From Lutibaculum baratangense AMV1 (lineage in GTDB: Bacteria; Pseudomonadota; Alphaproteobacteria; Rhizobiales; Tepidamorphaceae): DNA of 64,000 nucleotides. The stretch covers positions 37,533 through 101,532 of the forward strand of contig NZ_AWXZ01000014.1 in assembly GCF_000496075.1 (NCBI RefSeq). Reading direction: 5' to 3'. Below are positions 37,986 through 48,724 of this stretch, piece after piece; within the stretch, counting starts at the first letter, position 1; each line of letters starts with the position of its first letter. Under the pieces are notes generated by a model, which did no database searches, had not been told where the DNA came from, and was given only the letters and a program-made list of their open reading frames with translations. Both the position numbers and the translations under genes were made by a program.

Positions 37986-39025
37986 CGGTGGGCGGTGCCG
38001 GGAGGGGGCGCGCGGGCCCCGCGCTCGCGGCGGCGGTGGCGGCCGCGGCGCTCGGTGCGGCGGGCCTGCCGGCGGGGGCCGCGTCTCTCGAGCCGGTCTT
38101 CAACGAGGCCTTCATCGAGACGGTCCGTGGGGAGGCGGCGTTCGACGTCGGCGACGAGATGGCGACCTTCGGGGCGGTCTTCGGCGCGCTGCCCGAGGCG
38201 GTGAAGGTCTATCCGACGGAGAACTACTACTACTTCTCCTTCTACGCCGGCGGGGTCGAGTATGGCGGCAATCTGCGGCTCGACGCCGCCGACCGGGACG
38301 ACGGGGTGCTGCACTTCGCCTACTACCGCAAGCCGCAGCCCTGGACGGACCGCGCCGGCGCGCACTACCGCCAGCTGACCGCGGCGGACGGCGTGAGGGT
38401 CGAGCGGGAGCGCGGGCTCGCCTACCGGGTGACGTACGGGGGGAAGTCGGTGGTTTTCCGGCTGAACGACCTGTCGGACGTGACGCCGCCGGACGACGCC
38501 GTGCGGGCGGGGGAGACGTTCCTCGGCCCCGTCTTCGACGAATCCGGGCTCGCCTTCTACCTCCTCTTCGACACGGGGCGGCGCGAGTTCATGTTCGTGC
38601 TCGACGAGCGGGAGAGGGTAGCTGACGAACTCGTGCGGGTGCGCGAGGAGCATCCCGCGCTGACGGTCGGGGAGCGCACGGGCTTCGCCTTCTACGAGGA
38701 CCGCCACGCGAGGAGGAAGATCCTCGTCGGGGTGGAGGCGGGGAACGTCGCGCTGAACAATTACCACGACGGGCCGTTCGACCAGCTGCCGGACAATTTC
38801 GTCCGCGGCGAGGAATTGCGCGAAGCCATCCTCGCCAAGCATCCGGACCTTCAGGGCGAGATCGACCGCTTCGGCGGCTTCGTCGGCAGCGAGGGGCGCT
38901 TCCTCGTGAACCCCTACGTGCATTACGGGCGGCGCGGCGAGCTCGAGGCCTTCCTGCGCTGCGCCGACCCGGCGCTCGACGAGGAGGGGTTCTACCGCTG
39001 CGTCACGCCACCGGCGCGCGAATAA
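37982..39025 (+). CDS. exported protein of unknown function, partner of the large secreted protein
   Basis: Not recognised; up to 347 residues. It begins at a TTG overlapping the previous stop by four bases (a GTG six bases on is an alternative), so the two genes are translationally coupled. An Ala/Gly-rich signal peptide (ending near LPAGAAS) precedes a globular protein with many aromatic residues (TENYYYFSFYAGGVEYGG, FAYYRKPQPW, FGPVF-like FLGPVFDES, YYLLF-like FYLLFDTGRREFMFVLDE). Two late cysteines (LRCADP and YRCVTPP) could form a disulfide. Predicted periplasmic. Confidence 0.75.
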   Translation: MTVGGAGRGRAGPALAAAVAAAALGAAGLPAGAASLEPVFNEAFIETVRGEAAFDVGDEMATFGAVFGALPEAVKVYPTENYYYFSFYAGGVEYGGNLRLDAADRDDGVLHFAYYRKPQPWTDRAGAHYRQLTAADGVRVERERGLAYRVTYGGKSVVFRLNDLSDVTPPDDAVRAGETFLGPVFDESGLAFYLLFDTGRREFMFVLDERERVADELVRVREEHPALTVGERTGFAFYEDRHARRKILVGVEAGNVALNNYHDGPFDQLPDNFVRGEELREAILAKHPDLQGEIDRFGGFVGSEGRFLVNPYVHYGRRGELEAFLRCADPALDEEGFYRCVTPPARE

Positions 39026-39095
39026 GCCGGCGCTGCGGTCACCCGGCATTGGCGGAGCGGACCGTTTCGCCTATGAGAAGGGCTGACTTGTTTCC

Positions 39096-40664
39096 GTGCA
39101 GGAATCCTGCGTGCAGCCCTCCGTAGATCCATCGAGCCCGTCGCCGCCGCCGCTGATCGAGACGGTCGCCCTGACGAAGCATTTCGGGTCCGTCACCGCC
39201 AATGACGGGATCGACATCGCGGTGCGCGCGGGCGAGATCCACGCGCTCCTGGGCGAGAACGGCGCGGGCAAGTCGACGCTCGTGAAGATGCTCTTCGGCG
39301 TCCTGCAGCCGACCTCCGGCGAGATCCGGTGGGAGGGGGAGCCGGTGATCCTCGATTCGCCGGCCGGCGCGCAGGCCCTCGGCATCGGGATGGTCTTCCA
39401 GCATTTCTCCCTCTTCGAGGCGCTGACGGTGGCGGAAAACGTCGCCTTCGCCCTGCCGGACACGATGCCGCTGCGGCAGATCGCGGCCGAGGTTCGCGAG
39501 ATCTCGGAGAGCTACGGCCTGCCGCTCGACCCGCATGCGCCGATGCATCGCCTGTCCGTCGGCGAGCGGCAGCGCGTCGAGATCGTGCGGTGCCTCATGC
39601 GGCAGCCGAAGCTCATCATCCTCGACGAGCCGACATCGGTCCTCACGCCGCAGGAGACGGAGGGCCTGTTCGAGACGCTGGAGCGGCTGAAGCGCGAGGG
39701 TCGGGCGGTGCTCTACATCAGCCACCGCCTCTCCGAGGTGAAGCGGCTCTGCGACACCGCGACCGTGCTGCGCCAGGGGCGGAAGGTCGCGACCTGCGAT
39801 CCCCGCCAGGAAACCCCCGGCAGCCTCGCCCGCATGATGATCGGCTCGGAGGTGCGCGAGGTGAAGCCGGCTCCCGCCCACGAGCTCGGCCCCGTCCGGC
39901 TGAGCGTCGACAGGCTGTCGTGGCGGAAGCCGGAGGTGCAGTCCGTGGCGCTGCGGGACGTCTCGCTCGAGGTGAGGGGCGGCGAGATCCTCGGCGTCGC
40001 GGGCGTCGCCGGCAACGGGCAGGAGGAGCTGTTCCAGGCCCTTGCCGGCTTCTTCACGTCGGCTCCGGACGCCATCCGCATCGACGGCCGCGACGTCGGG
40101 AAACTGGACGTCAACACACGGCGCCGGCTCGGGGCCGCGTTCGTGCCGGAGCAGCGCATGGGCGAGGCGGCGGTCGGCGAGCTCCACCTGAGCGAGAACA
40201 CCTTCCTGAGCCTCCACGCGAGCGAAGATCTCGCGCCCCGCGGATGGCTCGCGATGTCGCGTGCCCGCGCCATCACCCGCCGCGTGATCGAGCGGTTCGA
40301 CGTGCGGGCCGGCTCCGCGGATCCGCTCGCCTCCACCCTCTCGGGAGGCAACCTCCAGAAGTACGTCGTCGGCCGCGAGCTTTCGAGGAGCCCCGGCGTG
40401 CTGGTCGTCAACCAGCCGACATGGGGCGTCGACGCGGGCGCGGCCACGATGATAAGGCAGGCGCTCATCGACCTGGCCGCGGCCGGCAGCGCCGTCGTCG
40501 TCATCTCGCAGGATCTCGACGAGATCTACGAGGTATCGGACCGTATCGCCGCGATCTCGCACGGGCGGCTCTCCGCGGCGCGCCCGGTGCGCGAGCTGAC
40601 GGTCGAGACGCTGGGCCTGATGATGGCGGGCGCGGAAAGCGGGGAGGCGGCCCATGCGCCTTGA
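39096..40664 (+). CDS. BMP-type (nucleoside) ABC importer, ATP-binding protein
   Basis: Energises an importer of the BMP/nucleoside class (compare YufO/NupO). Two ABC modules lie in 522 residues: the first with LLGENGAGKSTLVKMLFG (Walker A), LSVGERQRVEIVRCL (signature) and LIILDEPTSVL; the second with a changed Walker A-like VAGVAGNGQEELFQAL, FVPEQR, LSGGNLQKYVVGREL and the weak Walker B VLVVNQPTWGVD. This asymmetry is normal in the class. The start used is a GTG at 39096; the true N-terminus could be slightly later. It overlaps the permease gene by 11 bases. Confidence 0.93.
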   Translation: MQESCVQPSVDPSSPSPPPLIETVALTKHFGSVTANDGIDIAVRAGEIHALLGENGAGKSTLVKMLFGVLQPTSGEIRWEGEPVILDSPAGAQALGIGMVFQHFSLFEALTVAENVAFALPDTMPLRQIAAEVREISESYGLPLDPHAPMHRLSVGERQRVEIVRCLMRQPKLIILDEPTSVLTPQETEGLFETLERLKREGRAVLYISHRLSEVKRLCDTATVLRQGRKVATCDPRQETPGSLARMMIGSEVREVKPAPAHELGPVRLSVDRLSWRKPEVQSVALRDVSLEVRGGEILGVAGVAGNGQEELFQALAGFFTSAPDAIRIDGRDVGKLDVNTRRRLGAAFVPEQRMGEAAVGELHLSENTFLSLHASEDLAPRGWLAMSRARAITRRVIERFDVRAGSADPLASTLSGGNLQKYVVGRELSRSPGVLVVNQPTWGVDAGAATMIRQALIDLAAAGSAVVVISQDLDEIYEVSDRIAAISHGRLSAARPVRELTVETLGLMMAGAESGEAAHAP

Positions 40665-41745
40665 GGTGACGCGCCGCGCCGCACCCTCGAAGGCGATGGC
40701 GTTCCTGTCGCCCGTCATCGCGATCGCGCTGACCGTGTTCGCAGGCCTTCTGATCTTCGCCGCCGCCGGGCTCGACCCCCTGCGGGCAGTCCATCTCTAC
40801 TTCGTGTCTCCCTTCACGAGCCTCTACTCGCTGCAGGAAGTGCTCGTGAAGGCGTCGCCGCTCGTCCTGATCGGCGTGGGGCTTTCGCTCTGCTTCCGCG
40901 CCAATGTCTGGAACATCGGCGCCGAGGGCCAGTACACGCTCGGTGCCGTGTGTGGCGGCGGCGTCGCGCTCGCGATCGGGGAGGGCAGCCCGTTCCTCGT
41001 CCTGCCGTGCGTGATCGCCGCCGGAATCCTCGGCGGGCTCGCATGGGCAGCGATACCCGCGCTCCTCAAGACGGTGTTCCGGGCGAACGAGATCCTGACG
41101 AGCCTGATGCTGACCTATGTCGCGCTCTACCTGCTCGACTACCTCGTGCGCGGCCCGTGGCGGGATCCGATGGGCTTCAACTTCCCGCAGTCGGCGCTCT
41201 TCGAGCCGGCCGCCACCCTGCCGGTGCTGACCTCCGACGGCCGCCTCCATCTCGGCGTCGCCTTCGCGGTTCTCGCTGTCGCCATCGCCGCCGTCGCCTT
41301 GCCCGCCACGCTACGCGGCTTCTCCATCCGTGTCGCGGGCAGCGCCCCGAAGGCGGCGCGCTTCGCGGGCTTCAGCCAGAGCGGCACGGTGCTCTTCGTC
41401 TTCCTGACGAGCGGCGCGCTGGCGGGCCTCGCCGGCGTCGCCGAGGTGACGGGAACGCTGCAGCAGCTCCTGCCGGAGATCTCACCGGGTTACGGGTTCA
41501 CGGCGATCATCGTGGCGTTCCTCGGGCGGCTCAATCCCGTCGGCATCCTGTTCGCAGGCGTCGTCCTCTCCGCCTCCTATATCGGCGGCGAGGTGGCGCA
41601 GCTTCGGCTCGGCCTGCCGGTCGAGGTGGCGATGGTCTTCCAGGGTATCCTTCTCTTCTTCCTCCTGGCCTGCGACAGCCTCATCCATCACCGCATCGCA
41701 TTCCGCCGTGCGGCGCCCCGGACGGAGGCGCGCCATGTGGGCTGA
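40654..41745 (+). CDS. BMP-type ABC importer, permease 1
   Basis: Integral membrane subunit of 363 residues with about nine hydrophobic segments, branched-chain/ribose permease family (compare YufP). Landmarks: LIGVGLSLCFRANVWNIGAEGQYTLGAVCG, ANEILTSLMLTYVALYLLDYL and RLNPVGILFAGVVLSASYIGGE. It overlaps both neighbours (11 bases each), showing tight translational coupling of the importer genes. Confidence 0.93.
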   Translation: MRLEVTRRAAPSKAMAFLSPVIAIALTVFAGLLIFAAAGLDPLRAVHLYFVSPFTSLYSLQEVLVKASPLVLIGVGLSLCFRANVWNIGAEGQYTLGAVCGGGVALAIGEGSPFLVLPCVIAAGILGGLAWAAIPALLKTVFRANEILTSLMLTYVALYLLDYLVRGPWRDPMGFNFPQSALFEPAATLPVLTSDGRLHLGVAFAVLAVAIAAVALPATLRGFSIRVAGSAPKAARFAGFSQSGTVLFVFLTSGALAGLAGVAEVTGTLQQLLPEISPGYGFTAIIVAFLGRLNPVGILFAGVVLSASYIGGEVAQLRLGLPVEVAMVFQGILLFFLLACDSLIHHRIAFRRAAPRTEARHVG

Positions 41746-42652
41746 GGCGATCATCCTGACGGTGATCACGGCCGCGACGCCGCTCGCACTGGCGGCGCTC
41801 GGCGAGCTCGTGACCGAGCGCTCGGGCGTCCTCAATCTCGGCGTCGAGGGGATGATGGCGGTCGGCGCCGTGACCGCATTCGCCGTCGCGGTGACGACCG
41901 GCAGCGGCGCGGCGGGAATCCTCGCCGGCGCCATGGCCGGGGCCGCCCTCTCCCTGATCTTCGCCTTCCTGACCATCACGCTCGCGACGAACCAGGTGGC
42001 GACGGGGCTCGCCCTCACCCTGTTCGGCCTCGGCATCAGCGGCGTGATCGGCGACGGGTTCGTCGGCATCAGCCGGCCTCCGCTGCCGCAGCTCGAGATT
42101 CCGGGCCTGAGCGACCTGCCGCTGGTGGGGCGGATCCTGTTCCGGCAGGACGCGATGGTCTACCTGTCGATCGCGCTGACCGCTGGCGTCTGGTGGTTTC
42201 TCTCCCGTTCGCGCCAGGGGCTCAAGCTGAGGGCCGTCGGCGACAGTCACGCGAGTGCGCACGCCCTCGGGCTGAACGTGATGCTGACCCGCTACCTCGC
42301 CGTGATGTTCGGCGGCGCCTGCGCAGGGCTTGGCGGCGCGTATCTTTCGCTGGCCTACACGCCGATGTGGATCGACGACATGACAGCGGGGCGCGGCTGG
42401 ATCGCGCTCGCCCTCGTCGTCTTCGCCACCTGGATGCCGTGGCGCCTGCTCGCCGGCGCCTATCTCTTCGGCGCGATCACGATCCTGCAGTTCCACGCAC
42501 AGGGCGCGGGCATCGGGTTGCCGTCGCAGCTCATGTCGTCGCTGCCCTACCTGGCGACGATCGTGGCGCTGGTGCTGATATCCGGTCGCGGCAGGCTGGC
42601 GTTGCGGCACACGCCGCTCAGCCTCGGGAAGTCTTTCGTGCCCGAGCGGTGA
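41735..42652 (+). CDS. BMP-type ABC importer, permease 2
   Basis: Second membrane subunit, 305 residues from the ATG at 41735 (compare YufQ). Landmarks: AALGELVTERSGVLNLGVEGMMAVGAV, LATNQVATGLALTLFGLGISG, LKLRAVGDSHASAHALGLNV and YTPMWIDDMTAGRGWIALALV. It pairs with permease 1 to form the channel. The next gene, the binding protein, is 100 bases further on, a gap common in such operons. Confidence 0.93.
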   Translation: MWAEAIILTVITAATPLALAALGELVTERSGVLNLGVEGMMAVGAVTAFAVAVTTGSGAAGILAGAMAGAALSLIFAFLTITLATNQVATGLALTLFGLGISGVIGDGFVGISRPPLPQLEIPGLSDLPLVGRILFRQDAMVYLSIALTAGVWWFLSRSRQGLKLRAVGDSHASAHALGLNVMLTRYLAVMFGGACAGLGGAYLSLAYTPMWIDDMTAGRGWIALALVVFATWMPWRLLAGAYLFGAITILQFHAQGAGIGLPSQLMSSLPYLATIVALVLISGRGRLALRHTPLSLGKSFVPER

Positions 42653-42752
42653 GCAGCACGGCAGGACCGGCCCAAAGAAGACGAGAAGCGATGGAGGCAC
42701 GCCCGTTGCGGCGGACAGGAAACGGCATGGTGTTCATGAGGGGAGTATTCGC

Positions 42753-43817
42753 ATGAAGAGACTGATGATGGCCGCGGCGGTTCTCGCGCTGGGCCTTTCC
42801 GCCGCGAGCGCGCAGGACGAGCCGACGAAGGTGGGCTTCGTCTATGTCGGCCCAGTCGGCGATTTCGGCTGGTCCTACCAGCACGACCAGGGCCGGCTGG
42901 CCCTGGAGGAGGCCTTCGGGGACAAGGTCGAGACGACCTATGTCGAGAACGTGTCGGAGGGCCCGGACGCGGAACGCGTCATCCGCCAGCTCGCGGCGGA
43001 CGGCAACGACCTCGTCTTCACGACCTCGTTCGGTTTCATGAACCCGACCGAGAAGGTCGCTCGCAGATTTCCGGACGTGAAGTTCGAGCATGCGACTGGC
43101 TACAAGCGCGCAGACAACCTCGCCACCTACGCCGCGCGCTTCTACGAAGGCCGCTACATCATCGGCAAGATCGCCGGCCGGATGACGGAGACGAACACGA
43201 TCGGCTACATCGTGTCGTTCCCGATCCCGGAGGTCGTGCGCGGCATCAACGCCTTCATGCTCGGGGCGCAGTCCGTCAATCCGGACATCCAGGTCAAGAT
43301 CATCTGGGTCAATTCCTGGTTCGATCCCGGCAAGGAGGCGGACGCGGCGAAGGCGCTGATCGACCAGGGCGCCGACATCCTCGTGCAGCACACGGATTCG
43401 CCGGCACCGATGCAGGTGGCCGAGCAGCGCGGGGTCTACGCCTTCGGCCAGGCCTCGGACATGAAGGAGTTCGGTCCGAACGCGCAGCTCACCTCGATCG
43501 TCGACGACTGGTCGCAGTACTACAAGGAGCGCGTACAGGCGGTGATGGACGGTACCTGGGAGTCGACGGACACCTGGGGCGGCCTCGATGCCGGCATGGT
43601 CGTCATGGCCGAGTACCGCAACATGCCGGACGACGTGAAGCAGATGGCGGAGGAGACGGAGGCCGCCATCCGCTCGGGCGAGCTGCATCCCTTCGCGGGA
43701 CCGATCACGAACCAGGCCGGCGAGGTCGTCGTGGCGGAAGGCGAGGTGGTCTCCGACGAGGATCTTCTCTCGATGAACTGGTACGTCCAGGGCATCGACG
43801 ACAAGCTGCCGCAGTGA
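42753..43817 (+). CDS. BMP family periplasmic substrate-binding protein
   Basis: Receptor of the preceding ABC importer, 354 residues. The signal peptide ([21 protein letters not shown]) has no lipobox Cys, so the protein is soluble in the periplasm. BMP/PnrA-like landmarks are [69 protein letters not shown]. The family binds purine nucleosides or related compounds; the exact ligand is unknown. No nucleoside hydrolase or deaminase lies nearby to narrow it. Confidence 0.93.
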   Translation: MKRLMMAAAVLALGLSAASAQDEPTKVGFVYVGPVGDFGWSYQHDQGRLALEEAFGDKVETTYVENVSEGPDAERVIRQLAADGNDLVFTTSFGFMNPTEKVARRFPDVKFEHATGYKRADNLATYAARFYEGRYIIGKIAGRMTETNTIGYIVSFPIPEVVRGINAFMLGAQSVNPDIQVKIIWVNSWFDPGKEADAAKALIDQGADILVQHTDSPAPMQVAEQRGVYAFGQASDMKEFGPNAQLTSIVDDWSQYYKERVQAVMDGTWESTDTWGGLDAGMVVMAEYRNMPDDVKQMAEETEAAIRSGELHPFAGPITNQAGEVVVAEGEVVSDEDLLSMNWYVQGIDDKLPQ

Positions 43818-43839
43818 AGTCCCGGTAACGGCACACAGG

Positions 43840-43860
43840 CGGGGCGCGACATGCGCCCCG
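43840..43860 (+). terminator. hairpin after the BMP importer operon
   Basis: CGGGGCGC, loop GACAT, GCGCCCCG: a perfect 8-base stem 23 bases after the binding-protein stop. No T run follows. It probably marks the end of the importer transcript before glcB. Confidence 0.55.
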
Positions 43861-43980
43861 TCTACGACTATTTCCCTAGAGGTCGCCGCTGGCGGCTCGA
43901 ATGGCCGGCCTCTAATCTCTTTTCGGACGTGGCACCGGAGACGCCCTCCGGAGAACAGACCACGAGCAGAAGGGAGAAGC

Positions 43981-46161
43981 ATGCCGATGTCGGAGCGCGT
44001 CGACGTTGCCGGCCTGCGCGTGGCCAAGGAGCTTTTCGACTTCGTGAACGAGGAGGTGCTGCCCGGCACCGGCGTGAGCACGGAGCGCTTCTGGAACGGC
44101 TTCGGCGACCTCGTTCGCGACCTCGCGCCCAGGAACCGGGCTCTCCTCGCGCGTCGTGACGAGCTTCAGGCCCGGATCGACGACTGGTGCCGGGAGCACC
44201 GCAGCCGGGGCATCGACCTCGACGCCTACGAGGCCTTCCTCCGCGAGATCGGCTATCTCGTCGACGAAGGAGAGGACTTCGCGGTCACGACCGCGAATGT
44301 GGATCCCGAGATCGCGGCCCAGGCGGGGCCGCAGCTCGTGGTGCCGGTGACGAATGCCCGCTATGCGCTGAACGCCGCGAACGCCCGCTGGGGCAGCCTC
44401 TACGACGCGCTCTACGGCACCGACGTCATTCCTGACGGGGCGGGGCTCGAGCGGGGCGGCGGCTACAATCCGAAGCGGGGCGAGGAGGTCGTCCGCCGCG
44501 CCAAGGCCTTCCTCGACGGGACCTTCCCGCTCGAGACCGGATCGCATGCCGACATCGCCGCCTACACGGTCGAGGACGGCCGGCTGATCGCCTCGACCGG
44601 CAGCGCCTCCTCGGGGCTTCGCCGGCCGGAGCAGTTCGCGGGCTATCGCGGCGAGCCTGGGGCGCCGTCGGCGGTGCTGCTCGTCAATCACGGGATCCAC
44701 GTCGAGATCGTGATCGACCGCGCCCACCCGATCGGCAGGACGGACAAGGCGGGCGCCGCCGACCTTCTGGTGGAAGCCGCGCTGACGACCATCCAGGACT
44801 GCGAGGATTCCGTCGCGACCGTCGATGCCGAGGACAAGGTTCTCGCATACCGCAACTGGCTCGGTCTCATGAAGGGCGACCTGACGGCTCGCTTTCCGAA
44901 GGGTGGAGAGACGATCGAGCGGGCCCTCAGCCCGGACCGGGAGTACCAGGCGCCCGACGGCTCGACCTTCAGCCTGCCCGGCCGCAGCCTGATGCTCGTG
45001 CGCAATGTCGGGCCGCTGATGACGATCGGCGCGGTGCTCGACGGCGAGGGCAACGAGATTCCGGAAGAGCTTCTCGACGGAATGGTCACCTCCGCGATCG
45101 CGCTGCACGACGTCGGCGAGAACGGGCGACGCGGCAACAGCCGCGCCGGATCCGTCTATATCGTGAAGCCGAAGATGCACGGGCCCGAGGAGGTCGCCTA
45201 CGAGGTCGAACTCTTCGGCCGCATCGAGGAGGCGCTGGGCCTGGCGCCGAACACCCTGAAGATCGGCATCATGGACGAGGAGCGCCGGACGACGGTCAAC
45301 CTCAAGGCGTGCATTCGCGCCGCGAAGGACAGGGTCGTCTTCATCAACACGGGCTTCCTCGACCGGACGGGCGACGAGATCCACACCTCGATGGAGCTCG
45401 GGCCGATGATCCGCAAGGGCGACATGAAGGCCTCGACCTGGATCCAGGCCTACGAGAACTGGAACGTCGACATCGGCCTCGAGGCGGGGCTGCCGGGGCA
45501 CGCCCAGATCGGCAAGGGCATGTGGGCGATGCCGGACAGGATGGCCGACATGCTGGAGCAGAAGATCGGGCATCCGAAGGCGGGCGCGAACACGGCCTGG
45601 GTGCCGTCTCCGACGGCGGCGACGCTGCACGCGCTCCACTATCACGAGGTCGACGTCCGGGCGCGCCAGGCGGAGCTGAAGAGCCGGGGGCGGGCGAGGC
45701 TGCACGACATCCTGTCGATCCCCGTCGCCGAGCGGCCGAACTGGACGCCGGAGGACATCCAGAAGGAGCTCGACAACAACGCGCAAGGGATCCTCGGCTA
45801 TGTCGTGCGCTGGATCGACCAGGGCGTGGGCTGCTCGAAGGTGCCCGACATCAACGATATCGGCCTGATGGAGGACCGCGCGACGCTGAGGATCTCGAGC
45901 CAGCACATCGCCAACTGGCTGCACCACGGCGTGGTCTCAGAGGACCAGGTGATGGAGACGATGCGGCGCATGGCGAAGGTGGTGGACGGGCAGAACGCGG
46001 GCGACCCCGGCTACAGGCCGATGGCGGCGGACTATGACGGTTCGATCGCCTTCCGCGCGGCCTGCGATCTCGTCTTCGAGGGGCGCGTGCAGCCGAACGG
46101 CTACACCGAGCCGATCCTGCATGCCCGGCGCCGGGAGGCGAAGGCGCGGGCGTCCGGCTAG
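43981..46161 (+). CDS. glcB: malate synthase G
   Basis: Condenses glyoxylate with acetyl-CoA to malate, used in growth on acetate, glycolate or products giving glyoxylate. The 726-residue length and landmarks fit the G isoform: [21 protein letters not shown] near the start, [69 protein letters not shown] and [23 protein letters not shown] precedes the ATG. Its stop overlaps the stop of the convergent LysR gene by four bases. No isocitrate lyase is in the window. Confidence 0.97.
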   Translation: MPMSERVDVAGLRVAKELFDFVNEEVLPGTGVSTERFWNGFGDLVRDLAPRNRALLARRDELQARIDDWCREHRSRGIDLDAYEAFLREIGYLVDEGEDFAVTTANVDPEIAAQAGPQLVVPVTNARYALNAANARWGSLYDALYGTDVIPDGAGLERGGGYNPKRGEEVVRRAKAFLDGTFPLETGSHADIAAYTVEDGRLIASTGSASSGLRRPEQFAGYRGEPGAPSAVLLVNHGIHVEIVIDRAHPIGRTDKAGAADLLVEAALTTIQDCEDSVATVDAEDKVLAYRNWLGLMKGDLTARFPKGGETIERALSPDREYQAPDGSTFSLPGRSLMLVRNVGPLMTIGAVLDGEGNEIPEELLDGMVTSAIALHDVGENGRRGNSRAGSVYIVKPKMHGPEEVAYEVELFGRIEEALGLAPNTLKIGIMDEERRTTVNLKACIRAAKDRVVFINTGFLDRTGDEIHTSMELGPMIRKGDMKASTWIQAYENWNVDIGLEAGLPGHAQIGKGMWAMPDRMADMLEQKIGHPKAGANTAWVPSPTAATLHALHYHEVDVRARQAELKSRGRARLHDILSIPVAERPNWTPEDIQKELDNNAQGILGYVVRWIDQGVGCSKVPDINDIGLMEDRATLRISSQHIANWLHHGVVSEDQVMETMRRMAKVVDGQNAGDPGYRPMAADYDGSIAFRAACDLVFEGRVQPNGYTEPILHARRREAKARASG

Positions 46162-47075
46162 GTCGCGGGGCGGCCGGACATCTCCGCGAACACCCAGTCC
46201 CGGAAGGCCTGCAGCCGCGGGTCGCCGCGCCGCGTCTCGGGGTAGACGAGGTGGTAGGAGAACGACGTCGCGTCATGGCCGGAGGGCGGGAAAGGCCTGA
46301 CGAGGCGGCCGGCCGCGAGATCCTCGCCGACCGACATGCCGCTGGCGAGCGCGACGCCATGCCCGGCGATCGCCGATTCGAGCGCGAGGCTCTCGATCGT
46401 GAAGCGGGGGCCGCGCTCGGCGTCGATGCCGTCGAGGCCGGCGGCCTTCAGCCACATCCGCCGGCTCGGCGCGGCGTCGTCGTCGAGCTTGCGCTGGACG
46501 TGCAGGAGCGTGTGCCCCGCGAGGTCGGCGGGCGCGCGCAGGCCCCGTTCCCCGGCGAGGAGCGCGGGGCCGCAGACCGGGAAGGCGACCTCCGCGACGA
46601 TCCTCTCCGAGACCAGCCCGGGATAGTCGCCGCGCCCGTAGCGGAGCGCGACGTCGACATCGTCCGTCGAGAAGTCGACGAGGGTGTCGGTGGCGTCGAG
46701 GCGGATGTCGAAGCCCGGATCGGCGAGGCGAAAGTGGTCGAGCCGCGGCACGAGCCACTTCGCGCCGAGTGTGGGCGGCACGCTGACGGTGAGGTAGCGG
46801 AGGCGCTCGTCCGGGCGCATGGCGTCGGCGCCGGCCCGCAGCATCCGGAACGCTTCGGCCAATCGGGCGAGACCCCGCCGTCCGGCGGGCGTCAGGGCGA
46901 CCTCGCGCGTCATCCGCCGGAAGAGCGGCTGCCCGAGCTCCGCCTCGAGCGCGCGCACGTGCTGGCTCACGGCGGCCGGCGACACGTTCAGCTCCTCCGC
47001 CGCCTTCTTGAAGCCGAGGTGCCGGGCGGCCGCCTCGAAGGCGCGCAGGCTGTTGAGGGGCGGCAGGCGTTTCAT
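46158..47075 (-). CDS. LysR family regulator, GcvA-like
   Basis: Transcription regulator of 305 residues. The N-terminal helix-turn-helix [38 protein letters not shown] is the GcvA-like subtype, with [16 protein letters not shown] after it and a C-terminal effector-binding domain. It is the last gene of a leftward row starting at dctP and may control the TRAP/amidase genes, or the convergent glcB; both are inference. Confidence 0.92.
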   Translation of the reverse strand: MKRLPPLNSLRAFEAAARHLGFKKAAEELNVSPAAVSQHVRALEAELGQPLFRRMTREVALTPAGRRGLARLAEAFRMLRAGADAMRPDERLRYLTVSVPPTLGAKWLVPRLDHFRLADPGFDIRLDATDTLVDFSTDDVDVALRYGRGDYPGLVSERIVAEVAFPVCGPALLAGERGLRAPADLAGHTLLHVQRKLDDDAAPSRRMWLKAAGLDGIDAERGPRFTIESLALESAIAGHGVALASGMSVGEDLAAGRLVRPFPPSGHDATSFSYHLVYPETRRGDPRLQAFRDWVFAEMSGRPAT

Positions 47076-47118
47076 GCGCTTCAGCCGCCCCGCCGACCTT
47101 GATGGAGGTCGCGGAACG

Positions 47119-47316
47119 TCAGGCGCCGCGCGGGCCGACTTCGTCGCGCCTGCGCGCGTGCGCCCTCAGCTCGCGGTAGAAATCGTAGATCACCGCCAGG
47201 ACGACGATCCCCGTGACGATGATGAGATCCGGCCGCGGCACCCAGATGACGACGATGCTCAGGAACCCGCAGACCAGGATCAGGGCGAAGGCGGCGAACA
47301 GGCGGTCGAGGATCAT
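47119..47316 (-). CDS. small membrane protein, 65 aa
   Basis: A 65-residue frame with two hydrophobic stretches (FAAFALILVCGFLSIVVIWV and LIIVTGIVVLAVIYDFY) and a basic C-terminus (RAHARRRDE). It begins 28 bases after the amidase stop in the same direction and ends 43 bases before the LysR start, so it is probably part of that operon. No family recognised. Confidence 0.65.
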   Translation of the reverse strand: MILDRLFAAFALILVCGFLSIVVIWVPRPDLIIVTGIVVLAVIYDFYRELRAHARRRDEVGPRGA

Positions 47317-47344
47317 TCTGGGAACTCCATCGCGTTGGCCGGCT

Positions 47345-48706
47345 TCAGGCGACCGCGCGCCCTGCGGACTGGTTCAGATGCTCGACGAGCCAGCGGCCGG
47401 TCCTGAGCAGACGACCGTCGCGGCCCCGCGCGCCCACGAGTTGAACGCCGATCGGCATGCCGTGGCTCCCGCTGAGGAGCGGAATCGTCAGGGCGGGAAC
47501 GCCGCAATAGGTCCACAGCGTGCTGAAGACGGGACTGCCGGTCGACTCGAGGCCGACCGGCGCCTCGCCGACGGCGGCCGGGGTGACGATCGCGTCGAAC
47601 CGCTCGAAGACCTGCTCGAGACCGGCATAGAGGATCTTGATCCAGTCGCGCGCGAGCATGTGATCCACCGCGAGGACGCGGCGCCCTTCCTCGATCAGGC
47701 CCTGCATGGTCGGGCTGAGCTGCTCCCTGCCCCGGTCGTAGTAGGGCCCGTAGTGGCGGGCGATCTCCGCCATCTGGATCACCCGCTGCAGTTCGACCGC
47801 GCGCTGGAACGGGGAGGGGAGCTCGACTTCCTCGATGCAGTCTCCGAGTTCGGCGACGAGCTCTTCGAACCCCTGATGGACATCGGCCTCCGCCTGATCC
47901 CACACGGGTGTCCTGACGAAGGCCAGGACCGGACGGAGCGGCGGGCGAGACGTGGCCGTGGCGCGCAATTGAGGCGCGGCGACGAGCCGCATGGCCGTAT
48001 CGTCCTCGTCGAAGCCGCACATCGCGTCGGTCAGAAGCGCCACGTCCTCGATCGTCCGGGAAAAGCCGCCGATCGTGTCCAGCGTGGGGGATTGCGTCAG
48101 CACGCCCGCGCGCGAGATGAGCCCGTAGCTGGGCTTGAATCCGACGACCCCGCAGTAGGAGGCCGGCCGGATGACCGAGCCGTGGGTCTGGGTGCCGACC
48201 GACAAGGGCGCCATGTGAGCGGCCACGGCGGCTGCGGAGCCCTGCGAGGAACCGCCGGGCGTTCTCGTCGCGTCGTGGGGATTCGTCGTTCGGTTCGGGG
48301 CGAAGACCGCGAGTTCGGTCGTCACCGTCTTGCCGAGGATGACCGCGCCCGACTGCCTCAGCCGGGAGACGAGATGGGCATCCTTCGCCGGGCGCCGCCC
48401 GGCGTCGAGCGGTGTGCCGTGCTCGCACGGCAGCCCCTCCACGTCGATGATGTCCTTGATGCCGACCGGCACCCCGTGAAGCGGCCCGATCGCAGCCCCG
48501 CTCGCGCGGTGCTTGTCGAGCATCGCCGCCTGCCTGAGCGCGAACTCCCGGTCGAGATGCTCCCAGGCGCCGATCTCGCCATCGCACTCGTCGATCCGGT
48601 CGAGATGCGCCTTCGTGGCCTCGACCGCCGTGACCGTGCCCTTTGCGATGAGTTCGGCGAGAGCCGTGGCCGACATCGCGGTGAGTTCTCTGTCGCGTGC
48701 GCGCAA
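47345..48706 (-). CDS. amidase signature enzyme
   Basis: Hydrolyses an amide to acid and ammonia. The 453 residues carry the Ser-cisSer-Lys triad: Lys84 in GVPVGIKDIIDVEG, the cis-Ser in GGSSQGSAAAVAA (153/154) and nucleophile Ser177 in GTQTHGSVIRPAS. The C-terminus has GVPALTIPLL and GMPIGVQLVG. It lies directly behind the TRAP importer genes (18 bases after dctM), which suggests that the imported substrate is an amide or becomes one. Substrate unknown. Confidence 0.92.
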   Translation of the reverse strand: MRARDRELTAMSATALAELIAKGTVTAVEATKAHLDRIDECDGEIGAWEHLDREFALRQAAMLDKHRASGAAIGPLHGVPVGIKDIIDVEGLPCEHGTPLDAGRRPAKDAHLVSRLRQSGAVILGKTVTTELAVFAPNRTTNPHDATRTPGGSSQGSAAAVAAHMAPLSVGTQTHGSVIRPASYCGVVGFKPSYGLISRAGVLTQSPTLDTIGGFSRTIEDVALLTDAMCGFDEDDTAMRLVAAPQLRATATSRPPLRPVLAFVRTPVWDQAEADVHQGFEELVAELGDCIEEVELPSPFQRAVELQRVIQMAEIARHYGPYYDRGREQLSPTMQGLIEEGRRVLAVDHMLARDWIKILYAGLEQVFERFDAIVTPAAVGEAPVGLESTGSPVFSTLWTYCGVPALTIPLLSGSHGMPIGVQLVGARGRDGRLLRTGRWLVEHLNQSAGRAVA

Positions 48707-48724
48707 CGTCGCGTCTCCTTCGCT

